From assembly GCA_028023455.1 (NCBI GenBank), contig JAQFVV010012499.1, forward strand, positions 2,424,584 through 2,488,583: 64,000 bases of DNA. Direction: 5' to 3'. This document shows positions 49,729 to 61,322 of this stretch, in pieces (the stretch's first letter is position 1; every line of letters starts with the position of its first letter). This stretch comes from Epiperipatus broadwayi. Its lineage: Eukaryota; Onychophora; Udeonychophora; Euonychophora; Peripatidae. The translations under genes were made by a program, and so were the position numbers. The notes below the pieces were generated by a model. It saw only the letters and a list, made by a program, of their open reading frames with translations. It made no database searches and was not told the DNA's origin.

Positions 49729-50664
49729 TTTCTCCAGACATACAATGAAACAAAAAACAAAAACATTAAAAAAAATGCCTTGACTAGGAGTTTTCAAGTG
49801 ACGACCAAAAGAACGACGAAAATTTTCAAAATTGAATATGCAATCTTGTTATATAAAACTATATAGATGAAATATCATTTGGGGATGTGAATTTTCAGAA
49901 AAAGACACATCTATATAATGAAAAAAAATTTCTATGCTTGGGCTACAACACAATTTCTCCAGGCATATGGGTTTCCAAGAAAATATATAGCAATGCAATA
50001 CATATAAAATTTTCAAACACATCTGTTCCTACACATTGCACATACACACCTATGTACATATATAAAGAAATACTTCTATATACCTCACATAATACTACAC
50101 ACTATTGGAAAAGACAGAAATGAAAAACTTTGGGAAAAAAGATGCAAAAAAAAATCCATACCCGTGTCAAATTCTTTACACTGTTTAAACTATTGAAAAT
50201 CACAACATTATATGTACTCAATTAACAGCAAAAAAAATTTCTATACAAATATTTCCATTCTTAGCAAACATGGGAGAACACTAGACTTCAAAAATTTCTA
50301 CATTAACAAAACTCTGGAAGTAAAAATTTACTTACATAGGGTACCATTAATATAGTAGTTCAAACTACTTTCATGATTTTTATACAATCTATTTAACCAT
50401 ATGAGTTTTCACTTTTAATTAATCTGTTTCTCAGAAGAAATAATTACAGACTATGGATGGAAAACATGGGTATTCACTCTTAGTGATTTATTAACATGAA
50501 CAGTATTTGATTTTATAAAATCAAATATGACAAAACTAAATCATTTTATATCTCTTGAAAATTATGTACATTTTAAATATATATGATATAAATAATGAAT
50601 TATTCAGGGTGTGGGAATAATTAACAGGCCCCATGTTGGGTGCCAAGCCTGAAAAAAAATCCTA
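49729..50664 (-). mobile_element. Internal region of family B, non-coding
   Basis: 936 bp with no retroviral-type coding frame on either strand. The 78-codon plus ORF at 49887-50123 opposes the element's orientation and has no domain. Confidence 0.7.
50628..50645 (-). other. Primer-binding site of family B, tRNA-Lys-like
   Basis: On the minus strand TGGCACCCAACATGGGGC, two changes from the tRNA-Lys(CUU) complement TGGCGCCCAACGTGGGGC. It is 19 nt from the LTR end, again an unusually long spacer. Its presence fixes the element's orientation. Confidence 0.7.
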
Positions 50665-51775
50665 TGTACTGGTCAAAATATGTTTATCCATCTAACATGA
50701 GCTGGAACTCACAAAATGTACTTCAAACCCAGTCAAGCCCAAGATTTAGGTCAGGGACCAGCCTGAATTCAAACCCACTCTCTAAGCCCCAGATCAAACA
50801 CCTAATGAATAACATAATAGTGATGGCACATGAGAATTAATTTTAAATCCGGCCGACTAGGAGAGCGGAGAAGACAATGAGACATCTATTGACTATGACT
50901 AAACTAACATATATATCAACTAGGCTGTACATTTGGAAGTGGAGAAAAAGAAGGAATTCAAACTACTCAAATAAGTTAGACAATAAAATATATTTTAATA
51001 TACTGACAAATTATTATACATTTATAAATAAATTATAGACATTAGTGTGTGTGTGAATGAGCAAGCAGTAGATAATTCCATGTTTAAAATCAACACATCA
51101 TAGTGTCATTCATGCTATTAGTTCTCATATGCTCTTTCTTAGCTAAAAAAAATATATTATAAATAAACACACATCTTTGGTGGGTCTAATATTAAAATGC
51201 CAATCAGTTATTAGAAAGAAGTTATGATAAAATTGCTATTAACGCTTTAGATTTACGGTTCAGAAGACATGGTGACTAACATATATATTACTAGGAGCAT
51301 TCTGAGATTCATTACAGATATAAATACAAACTATTTTCCTGCCATTATGGTCGTGAAAATACATAAAATACATTTGAAAACATTTGATTATATTTAAACT
51401 TATGACAAAATATTTAATGACAAATTATTTTAACAATAGTAAGATGAACGCTTTATTTTCCCCAAGGCATATAGATACTCTTAAATATAGATATATAAAT
51501 TATGAAGGTAGGATTGTATATGATTGAAATAAACTTAATTAATAAAATAGAAGTAATTGGCATTTATATATATATATATATATCTTTTAAGCAAAGCTTA
51601 ATTTTAATATTAGAGCATTAAAACTGGGTCATGAAGCAAAAGAAATAATAATAATAATACAAATAAGTTTGCGGTGCTGACATAATAGCCTAAAATAACT
51701 AAGAGGAAAAGGTCGTGCTTCTGGATGAAAAACAAAATCTCATACCCCCTCGGTAGTGTTGAAAGTAGATAGACA

Positions 51776-51950
51776 TGGTGCATCCCAGACTTATGCTGGT
51801 ATCACTGCCAGAGGCCTTTTTATATGAAGAAATGAATAGGCATAGCATGTGCCAGACTTATGGGATCACCGCCAGAGGCATTTTATATGAAGAAAGAATA
51901 TGCATAGGTGTTCCAGATAGGGCTCACCGCCAGAGGCATTTTTGGACACG
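51776..51950 (-). promoter_or_regulatory. Repeated TATA-containing modules in the right LTR
   Basis: About three units of the module described at 47636, with CCAGACTTA near 51785 and 51852 and a decayed CCAGATAG at 51913. Two keep the minus-strand TATAAAA core. The third has TTTTTGGACACGAAG in its place. Unit number thus differs between the two LTRs of one element. Confidence 0.45.
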
Positions 51951-53699
51951 AAGGCTTGAGAAGAAATCTATGGGTTCGAACCTGTCGTAACCCCCAAGAT
52001 TAGAAGCATATAAGATATATATAGACGAAGATAGGCTAAATGTCAGGAACGCAGTAATGATAAATGTCTCTAACGACATTGAATAAGTTTTACAGCTTTA
52101 AAAATAAATGACCCTTGTTTGAATACTATAATACGCCATGCAATTATAATATATAGAGAGAGAGATTTACATTTCATTTACTTAAAATATACTTGAAGAT
52201 TTTATTTAGCAAAAGAAACATTAAGATTTAGATTTCAAATTAATAAAATATACGTGAAGATTTGATTTAGTTAAAGAAACATTAAGATTTTCCCCCATCC
52301 CTTTTTCTGCTATTTAAAATAAAACAATCTCACCTTCATTGATTTTACAATAACTGAAATATTTAAATACAAGATTTGAAATTTTAAGAGTATGGAAAAT
52401 AGAAGTAAGACTGGCAGTTATAGAAAATAATTAATGGGTCACTCTTTCAGAATTTAATAAATAATTATAAAATAAATGTTTCAAAGCGTTAATTAGCTTG
52501 AGTTCTGGATTTTCACTGGGTAGAAAATACAGAGTTAAACAAATATATATATTTTATATTAGAACATAAATAAAATGTTGGCACGTAAAACAATCTGGTG
52601 AGTGTATTAATTAACAATGCATTATATTTTAAGAGGACGTTAATAAACTTGATTCATGAAGGTTTACTTAAAAAGAAAGAAAGGATTTTTAGAAAATTCA
52701 ATTTGTCAGATTGTTTTAGATTGACATATTAATAAGCAAGCAGATATATAAATCAAATAAAAAAATAAATAAATGACCGCACCAAAATTAAAAAAATTAA
52801 AAAAGTTAAGAGCACATGAGATAGGATTAAATTTATAGAAATTATTTGGGGAAAAGCACATTTACAATATATATTTATAAACAAAAAAAACAAAAGTAAA
52901 GAATACATGAGAAAAGATCTTGGTAGATTATTTAGGTGGCGGCTTGGAAATTTACCTTGCAATTTTAAGAATCCATTTTAAAGTATGGCACATGCACGGT
53001 GAATTGAGGATCCAAAATGAATTCTTCTTGGTGACAGCAAACTTTTATTAGCATTCTAAAGTTCTTTTAGACCTTTCTTCATTTCAGGGCAGCAGGATAA
53101 TATGGTAGCGGCAGAGGCCACTTAAGAGTGGTGGATTTACTGCTACATCATTTTAAGTTTCAAGCAAAATGAAATATGTTTATAATACCTCTCTCTAAAA
53201 GTAGCTAATCTCTCAATAGTAGTTAATCTCCTCTGATTCAAAATTCAGTCATTTTATACTTTTTCTTTTATCAGTTGTTTTTGAAGATGCAATTGTAAGA
53301 TAACGTCCAAAAATAAATTCAAATCTATTTCCAGATTAGAAATAGATTTGACAACATGTTTTTAACACAAGTAAATCTTTAATCTACTTAATCCCATTTA
53401 TTTTAAGTAAAATTAATTAAAAAATACCTTCCCCAGATTAAAACAATAATGCTTCCAACCCCTAATTATTTTTAGACAATTAACAACACTTTGCATCTTC
53501 CATATTGGATTTTATAAAAAATATATAGTTTAATAGAAAAACAAGCAATTTAAAAAGAAAAAGCTAAAAATGACATATAATAAATATTTAAAAACATCAA
53601 TATTTTGTTAGTAAGTTTTGCTCCTATGTATATATTTGAGACGCATCTATAATACTTTAATAAAAAAACTAATAATTAATAAAAGAAGTAATAATAATT

Positions 53700-54454
53700 T
53701 TAACCCTTAAACCGCTAATTAAATCATTGGTTGTATGAGATAAAAATCAAATCTTTTAATTGGCCAACTCACAAACTGAAGACAAAGCCTATTGTTAAAA
53801 CATATTCGTCTATAATATTAAATTCAACTCAGATACGTTTATAAAAAGTATATAATTAATTTTTCAGGTCATGAAGAAAACGAAAGTTCTTTCAAAAATA
53901 AATTGCTATTTATTTATTCTAAGATATTCTATATCGGCAACATAAAAGTTATAATGTAAACAAAAAGATCGACTTTTACGTTATAGAAAAGTAAATATTT
54001 CTTTTTACTACATCTTCAATATATTTACTTAAATCTTCAATATTTTTCGAAAATAATTTTGTTTTTTTATTATTCTCTCTGAAAATTATGTTTAATTTCC
54101 ATAAATATTATTTAATAATAATTTAAATCGTATTCGAAATGAAAATCTCAGCGTTTTTCTTTATTTTCTTTGATCAGGCAGTTTCTTTGTTCTTTCCAGC
54201 CAATCAGAATGTCTTTTTCGGCTGAGAGCATGCTAAGAACCAATCACAAATAATGTTCCTTCTTTGTTTAGGTTTAAAATGCGTTTTTTTTTATTTTTTA
54301 CTTCTAAAATAAATCGGAAGATGTCACGATCGTACAGAACTTTTAAAAACGAATTAAATACGTATTTAACGAATTTTATCGTATAAAAACGAACTAAGTT
54401 AGAGTGATTTTAGATGTCGACGAGGAGTCTCGTCGAGCGCGGGAAAAGGGTTAA
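53700..54454. mobile_element. piggyBac-type MITE with TTAA duplication
   Basis: A 747-bp insertion (53704-54450) flanked by TTAA at 53700-53703 and 54451-54454. The left end is CCCTTAAACCGC; the right end read inward is CCCTTTTCCCGC, giving imperfect terminal repeats with the CCC...GGG ends and TTAA target of piggyBac elements. A subterminal palindrome CGACGAGGAGTCTCGTCG lies at ~54419-54436. It also carries two CCAAT motifs (~54202 and ~54240) but no transposase frame. The other LTR of the same retrotransposon has the empty TTAA at 49560, so the insertion boundary is directly observed. Confidence 0.85.
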
Positions 54455-54622
54455 AACATGTTTTTGAAACATTAAATTTTATAATTTAGGCGCGTATCTC
54501 AAATATATACATAAAAATATATATATGACAAAAGGAGCGGGATGGGATATAGGGGTTTGAATACGGGTTAGTAGGTAGAAACATGAAGCACAATCTTAAG
54601 CTAAGATTGACTGCTTCAATAT

Positions 54623-55954
54623 TAAGATATAATATTTACAAAAATTGTTGAATAAACATATATATTTATAATAAGAAACTATAACCATTTTTATCATGTA
54701 TTATTATAATATATATAATATTAAAATAAAAATTGTCATGGGTATAAGATGTAAACATATATTTTGGATTCATCCACATACACATTTTGTTATTAATATT
54801 AGTAATATACAGATTTTTAAACTGGGATATAACAGCCAGCATGTGAGTAATAGAAGTGCTGCAGAAATATCTGAAAATTTGATTTTAAGACATCCTACTA
54901 CATCTTGCAACTAACTGTATTCGATGAACAATGATTGGGATAATCTATTCAAAACATCAATTTAATACTAATATTAATAACAAACAAACATATATAAAGA
55001 TGTTATATTATAACAGTAAGAATTAAGAAAAACATTTCTGTAGATAATAAACTTAAAATTAAGATTATTGTTATTTAGAGTACATGGGCATGCATTTAAA
55101 AAATAATAAGTAAAAACAAAATCCATTCAATCCTAAAATAAATTTAAAGCTGTATATCAAAAGTATATGAAATTTAATAATTTCATATTTAATAAATAAT
55201 TTACAAAATTTAAAATGTTAATTATGTTAATATTTAAATGCTAAAGATTTCTGATTTGAAAAATATTTATTTGTAAAGATATTATCACATAATAATCTTT
55301 AATTGTAGAATAATACTTAAAATAAACAATACTTTATTTAAACATATAATTACAAGAGTATTTCTAAGATAAAACTTTCCAATTAGAGAAATGCAACAAC
55401 TTATTAAGTGCTAAATATATAATGATATGATTATAAAAATGCCAAAAAAAAAAAAAAATAACCAAAATCTATGTTTAAACTTATTATTATGCAAACTTAA
55501 TGTTAATTTCATAAGTGAAAAACTAAACTAGAAAGATAAAAATTGAAGCTATAATTATAACAATAAAAACTGTACTAAAACAAAAAAAGTCTCACATGCA
55601 AAATTGTAAAAAGTATATTTATTATAAAAAAAGAAAAAGAAATTGCATTTATATAACTTTTATATTTCAATACACCCAACAAACTAGGTCAATTTTAAAT
55701 TACATGGCCGATATAAGTATTTCCTTGCTAATATAATTTTTTATTTTAATTCAGAACCTCTCACATATATGATTTGTTTACATTTTCTATTAAGAGAAAT
55801 AGTTTCACTTATTTTTATTCAATAATAAAATATTTATGCTACTATATTATTTTATTTTTAATGCTTATCAATAACTAGATCGCATTATATATACATATAT
55901 TATACCATTAAGCATCACATGATCACATCTCCTATACTAGCACATTAATTGTTG
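54623..55954. other. No gene seen
   Basis: AT-rich. The 72-codon ORF at 54696-54914 has no domain. CATCACATGATCACAT at 55913-55928 is the inverse of the motif near the other FB1 copies. Confidence 0.45.
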
Positions 55955-56322
55955 AAACAGAGCAAAACTCTCCATACAGTACTGCCATTTGTGCTAAACA
56001 GAGTAATCAATGGATGCCAGAAGATTCTTGTGCATAAAATCCCTATCTAATGCCTACTCATCCAATATCCCCAGACTAGTTTCTGGCTTGTGGCCTTTGT
56101 CAGTGAGGAGCTTTGGATCTGAGAGCACTGCATCCTAAGATCTAGATGCAGTGCTCTCAGATCCAAAGCTCCTCACTGACGAAGGCCACATGCCAGAAAC
56201 TAGTCTGGGGATATTGGATGAGTAGACATTAGATAGGCATTTTATGCACAAGCCTTCTGACATCCATTGATTACTCTGTTTAGCACAGGTGGCAATACTG
56301 TATGGAGAGTTTTGCTCTGTTT
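55955..56322. mobile_element. Foldback element FB1, copy b (368-bp palindrome)
   Basis: AAACAGAGCAAAACTCTCCAT at 55955 is inverse to ATGGAGAGTTTTGCTCTGTTT ending at 56322, and the arms pair almost completely to a centre near 56138 (GCACTGCATC / GATGCAGTGC). It is the best-preserved member of FB1 and a good reference for the others. No coding frame. Confidence 0.9.
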
Positions 56323-56796
56323 ACATATATTATACTTTATTATATAGCTTAACAATTACAGGTTTAACACGGATTTATTTTAAGTGGAGAAATTTTAAAT
56401 TTTCATACTTAGAAGCCATTAAAATGCATTGTACTTTATTTTGTTTTTTCATAGGTTATGTTAAATAACTATTTAAAAAAATCAAACACTTGGTTTGTTT
56501 AACTAGATACAGTTTTCAGACTTTGTCAATAGTGTATTATTGTAGGGATTTTATTATAATGAAGAGAATTGCATTAAATAATATTATTATCATAAAATTT
56601 GTTAAGAATTAAATATTTGGGCATGAAAAGAAAAGGTGTTTAGTGAAATGTATAAGAAAATAATATAGCATTTTAAAAAAAGATACTATTGTTTTTGAAA
56701 ATAGTAAAATCTATTTAGGAAAATATATAAAAAGATTAAAAAAGGCATATAACATTACTGACTGAGAGTTCATAAGAAGTTTGAGTATCAGACCTG
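56323..56796. other. No gene seen
   Basis: AT-rich spacer without a supportable feature. Confidence 0.4.
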
Positions 56797-56848
56797 CAAG
56801 GACCAGAATCAATTCTGGGATCTCCCGATCTGACTACCAACTATGCCA
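56797..56848 (-). repeat. tRNA-like fragment 1
   Basis: On the minus strand TGGCATAGTTGGTA fits a tRNA box A and AGAATTGATTCTGG a degenerate box B ~25 nt later. The acceptor stem does not close, so it is a tRNA-derived repeat or pseudogene rather than a tRNA gene. Confidence 0.4.
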
Positions 56849-56937
56849 ACCACATATGATTGTAAAAAGATAATATGGCATAATAAAAAAAAGAGAAAGA
56901 TAATATTGTTATTAAAAAATTATTGCACAAGATAGCA

Positions 56938-56990
56938 TTGGAATCAATTCTCTGATCTCACATTCCAGAGTCAATTACTCTACCATAAAC
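56938..56990 (-). repeat. tRNA-like fragment 2
   Basis: On the minus strand TTTATGGTAGAGTAATTGAC, then CTCTGGAATGTGAGAT (anticodon-arm-like) and AGAATTGATTCC (box B-like). It resembles fragment 1, ~140 bp away on the same strand. No complete cloverleaf. Confidence 0.4.
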
Positions 56991-58546
56991 TGAAAGAGAC
57001 ATATAAACTCTGTAAAATATCATTGATAAACACAATTTCCTCACATGCAGAATTACTGTAATATGAGGCAATATTTTTAAAATAAGTATCATTTTTAAAC
57101 ATGTTATTAATGGTAATGTTACATTTTTTATAAATTAGGATATTTAAATAAAGGTATTAAGGAAATCTAAACATTCCCATTAACATATAAATTTTATTAA
57201 TTATAGTAACAAAAGGCATTTGGCCTGCTCAGTTTTGTACAATAGTAGAGAATATATGCAATACATTTTGAGGCTCAAGAAATTGTCACAAGTCTGTGTA
57301 AAAAAGTGTTCCTTTTATATATAAATAAAAAATATTTACAATCAGAACATGTTTTTAACATTAAAGTGATTTGAAAATCTAAACATTTACATACGAGTTT
57401 TATTAATTGTCATGCAAAATGACATTGTCCTATTTGGTTAATGACAATGATAAGAGTATGTACATTGTATTTCAAGTTTAAAATTCCAGACTCAGGAAAT
57501 TGTCACAACAAGTTTAACTAGAGTATATACTAATAATGAGGTGATTCGAAAATATATTTCATTTCCATAAAAAAAATTATTAATTCTCTTGGGATGTTTT
57601 GACACCCCTGTAATAAAGTGTTCTGTATCCCACAAAGAATGCAATTAAAACTAAAAAAAATTACAGAAGGATTACTTACATATTGAAAAGCAAAAACTAC
57701 TTTCCTTATAATAATGTAATATTATTTCTGCATTATGACTAAAAATAATCAATTAAAAAAAATAATGACTTGATTTTAATTCAAATAGTTCTGTAATCCA
57801 AGGTATTTTTTGTAATGTGTGGTCTAATATTTTACAAAAAAAAATCGTACTATTTGATACTTTCAAGATTTTGATGAAATCGTCAGAGCATTTTCAAAAA
57901 TTAGAAGTTTTGATGGTTCTTTTTTTTTTGTAATGACACATTTAATAAATTGTAGAACATAAAATTATCTTATATGATTTATTACTAGTAATAAAGAAAA
58001 ATATGACATGGACTCAGCAGATAAAGTTGTTTAACATCATTTTCATCTGCAAACAATTGCCTTTGTTATTTTTTTAACCATAAAACGATACTACCATCTT
58101 ATAGATGCAAAAGTTTTTAAATTATAACATTTATGAAAATTGGTGGCATAAGTTATTAAAAGACAAAACTATTATCAAATTCTTTAAAAATAACAAAAAT
58201 ACTAATGATACAATGAAGATATGTATATAAAGAATAATATGATGATCAAATGAAAATTTATGAATTTTTGAAGTATCCTCTGTTAAAATATAATGATTCT
58301 ATAATTGTTAAATATATATTTTTTGTAATTTTAATCTATATATATATATATATATTTCAATTATCAAATTTAATTTGAGGTAGGAAAACTTAAACAATTT
58401 AAATTTCACCCGTATTCCATTTGATATTTGCAATTATTTAAAAAAGATTGATAATATTTGTAAAAAAACAAATGTGACTTTTCCATATTTATAATATAAA
58501 AAAATTTTATTATATCATGCTCATGAAACAGCGTTTAAGACCTATC
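56991..58546. other. No gene seen
   Basis: AT-rich with a (TA)n at ~58338-58355. Approximately repeated blocks occur at ~57060-57290 and ~57350-57500 (AACATTAA, AAATCTAAACATT, TTTTATTAATT, GAAATTGTCACAA), an old direct duplication of ~220-240 bp spacing. Confidence 0.4.
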
Positions 58547-58597
58547 ACATGACTTCAGCTTATTCATTGAATAAACTGAAGTCATATGATAGTCATG
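58547..58597. repeat. Compact hairpin beside a CATGTGAT motif
   Basis: ATCACATGACTTCAG, then TTATTCATTGAATAA, then CTGAAGTCATATGAT form a ~50-bp stem. AGTCATGTGATATTTTATTGG follows, close to the motif flanking FB1 copies. Confidence 0.6.
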
Positions 58598-58849
58598 TGA
58601 TATTTTATTGGTTTATAAAACTTTTCCTGGCCACGGGATAGATACCTTTAGTTGTTAAAAGACTAGGAATACCACAATGTATAGGAACTGAACTGGCCTC
58701 AGTTCTACATGTCTGTACAAGAATGTTAGCTTAGGTTGAAAATATTTGAGTGTTTTTCAAATTAGGCTGATAGCTTATTTGTGAAATGATGTATGACAGA
58801 GAAAAGATGCTTTAGATCCTAAAGATCAAGACCCTGGTTCAAGATCAAA

Positions 58850-58985
58850 GCTTCTCATTGATGGAATTCAAAAGTTTGAAACTAATATGGGTATATTGGA
58901 TACAAAAACACTGGATAAGAATTTAGTTAAGCACTATCATCTGCATCTGTCAATTACTACAGCTTTCACTAAGTAGTATAGATGT
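58850..58985 (+). mobile_element. Partial FB1 arm (copy d)
   Basis: Matches the right arm of copy b in order: AAAGCTTCTCATTGATGG (AAAGCTCCTCACTGACG), GGGTATATTGGAT (GGGATATTGGAT), CACTGGATAAGAATTT and ATTACTACAGCTTTCACTAAG. The complementary arm is missing. Confidence 0.5.
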
Positions 58986-60581
58986 GATAAGAGGGAAAAA
59001 ATATGCTGCTGAAATACATTCTTTATCATATGTTAACATAATATTACTCTTGGCATAGTGATTAACTCTTCATATTAAATATAAAAATATAACCAGCATA
59101 GTAATTCATAAAAAAAACATTAGATCATTTATTCAAATAATTTTTTTTTGTTTTACCTTGGGGGCAAGTGTATTCCAGATAACCCACAATCATGTACAAA
59201 AATAGACATGACCTCAAGAGAAAAGTCAAGGAAGCTGTCTTCATCTCCAGAGACAAAGACACCATAAACAGGAAAGACACATGCTATGCTTTATCGAGAA
59301 AATGGAATGTCTAGCATATTCAGCATAAATTTGCATATCATTAACCTTATTAGCAGTCACGCTATGATTATGAATGCTGGACCCTTTGAAAGCACTAAAC
59401 TTGTTTGTTCTTATTCATCTATTTGGTAACAATACACAGCTTTGAGGACAATTGTGCTACACATGCAAGCCAACTAGAATAGATCATTTATTGTTTATTT
59501 ACTTGTATCTAATACAAAATTCATCTGACATTCACAAAATGATTCTAAATTAGATTTTGAGCCTTTGTGTACATACTGATGTAAACTGAGAATTATATTA
59601 ATCTAATTGTTTTTGTTCTAATTTTATTTTAATAAGAAGTCACTGCTCTTAACTAAAAGTGTTCAGTTTGGAGTCATCTTTTACTTTTGAGATATTTAAT
59701 AATTTTTGTGGCATAGCAAGCTAATGTGATTATTAAATGTTATCAATGCTGTTTTGATATTAAAATATTGCAAATTACTTAAATGTAGTAACCCTAATAA
59801 ATTACATCCTCTCACTTTACATTTGAATGTGAACATAATGATTTTATAGGATAAGCCAAACGTTTCGATCAGTTTAATTATAAATGGATTATCATATATA
59901 GAACAAAGAGAATCCAAATGGAAGAACCAATATCAACTAGATTGTTCTTATATAAAACTTCAGATATTGTGTCTTACTTAAATTAATTTTATTAGAATCA
60001 AGCAGATGTGTTAAAAAAATAAATTCTAATAATAATAAAAAAAATGTGAATTGAAAAAAATTTTTTCTTCTTATTTTAAATTATATGAATAATGTATTAA
60101 TTTGTCTATACTTCTTAAATATTTTTTTTTGAATTGTTAAAAGTGAAGATAATTTTAAAATGAAAGTAAAAAAAAGAATCATTTAACATTTCATAGAAGA
60201 CAGTAAATAGCTTTTTGATATTATTAAGATATAATTATATATATATAATTATACATTTTTTAACAGCTTCAATCATTTTATAATTTTAATTTAAAAAAAT
60301 TTAATATTTCTACATTCTTTCAATCTATTTTATTATCATTAATATTATTTTTTATTTTAAAACAATCTTAAATTAAAACTGTCTTCAAGTTGATAATGAG
60401 TAGTATTGATAGCTACCTATACTGGTAGTTAATACCAATGTTTGTAAACAATAGATAATTTTTAATACTTTCATTTATAGATGCAAAGCAAAAAGCTGCA
60501 AGAGTAGAGATTAAATTTGTTATAAAACTAGGATCACATATTGGATAAAAAAAACCTGGGGTTTTTTTTCAGAACTTTGTT
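58986..60581. other. No gene seen
   Basis: Mostly AT-rich, with a less AT-rich part at 59155-59480 lacking an open frame. The ORF at 59696-59917 (-) is unsupported. Confidence 0.4.
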
Positions 60582-60835
60582 AAAACAGGTAAAAACTCTC
60601 TATACGTATTGCCACTCAGTGCAAGCTAGACTAATCAGTGGATGCCAGAAGGCTTGTGCAAAAAATCCCCATCTAGTGCCTATTCATCCATTATCCCCAG
60701 ATTATTTTCTGGCTTGTGGTCTTCAACAGTGAGGAACCTTGGATCTGAGAGCGCTGCATCTAGGTGCAGTGCACTCCATTGATTACTCTAGCTTGCACTG
60801 AGTGGCAATACATTTAGAGAGTTTCTGCCTGTTTT
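60582..60835. mobile_element. Foldback element FB1, copy c, one arm shortened
   Basis: AAAACAGGTAAAAACTCTCTA at 60582 pairs with the outer end ...GAGTTTCTGCCTGTTTT (to 60835). A central CTGCATCTAGGTGCAG lies near 60757, but the right arm lacks ~90-130 bp present in the left. GATCATGTGATGTTTATTGG follows at ~60869, as beside copy a. Confidence 0.8.
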
Positions 60836-61322
60836 AATAACAGTTATGAACAGGCATAAGAAATGGTGATCATGTGATGTTTATTGGCTCAGAACTTTGT
60901 TACTATATTTTTGAAGATCCTAATTTTATGAAGTAAAGAAAATAAGAACTGAAGTTTGAAATATGGTTGAAATCCTTGATACTCTATAAATCATGCTACT
61001 TTTATTTAATTTGAAGAAAAAAGTGCAGTGAGCTTCAAAAAACCTCAACAAGATGAATTTAAAGAAATTTTTTAAATTTTAAAATACTTGACTATATTTC
61101 CTTAATGCTGATGATTAATAAATGAAAGGAATTAAATTTTATGCCTAATTCAAAATATTGCTAGAAATAAGGCATTATTTATTTCTTGTAAAATTGAAAA
61201 CATAAAAAATAATTTTTGACCACTAATTCATTTCTACATGGGAGAGAAAGGGAGGATATTGACTGGAAGGTCTTTTTTCAACTAAGTTATCATGTTTTCA
61301 TAATATGATCTATTGATGGCCC

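Larger units (their letters stand above)
50665..54618 (-). repeat. Family B LTR, right copy (5' LTR of the element)
   Basis: 3954 bp, of which 751 bp are the MITE insertion plus one duplicated TTAA, leaving ~3.2 kb comparable to the left LTR. Differences from the left copy include ATTCAAACCC for ATTCGAACCC near the start, a longer TA run at ~51567 and an extra minisatellite unit. Confidence 0.85.
46566..54622 (-). mobile_element. Complete non-autonomous LTR retrotransposon, family B
   Basis: Two long direct repeats (46570-49728 and 50665-54618) both start TGTAC and end GACTGCTTCA. ATAT lies immediately outside each end (46566-46569 and 54619-54622), a 4-bp target duplication. Between them are 936 bp containing a primer-binding site on the minus strand next to the right-hand repeat, so transcription would run right to left. 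No frame in the internal part resembles gag or pol. Very long LTRs with a tiny non-coding interior match the LARD-type layout, which depends on enzymes from other elements. The LTRs differ by scattered substitutions, short indels, a variable minisatellite and one MITE. Confidence 0.85.

Noticed and set aside
46570-54618. Segmental tandem duplication as explanation of the two 3.2-kb copies
   Set aside because: TG/CA ends, matching ATAT target duplications and a primer-binding site between them fit LTRs better.
56797-56990. Functional tRNA genes
   Set aside because: Acceptor stems do not close and box B is degenerate.
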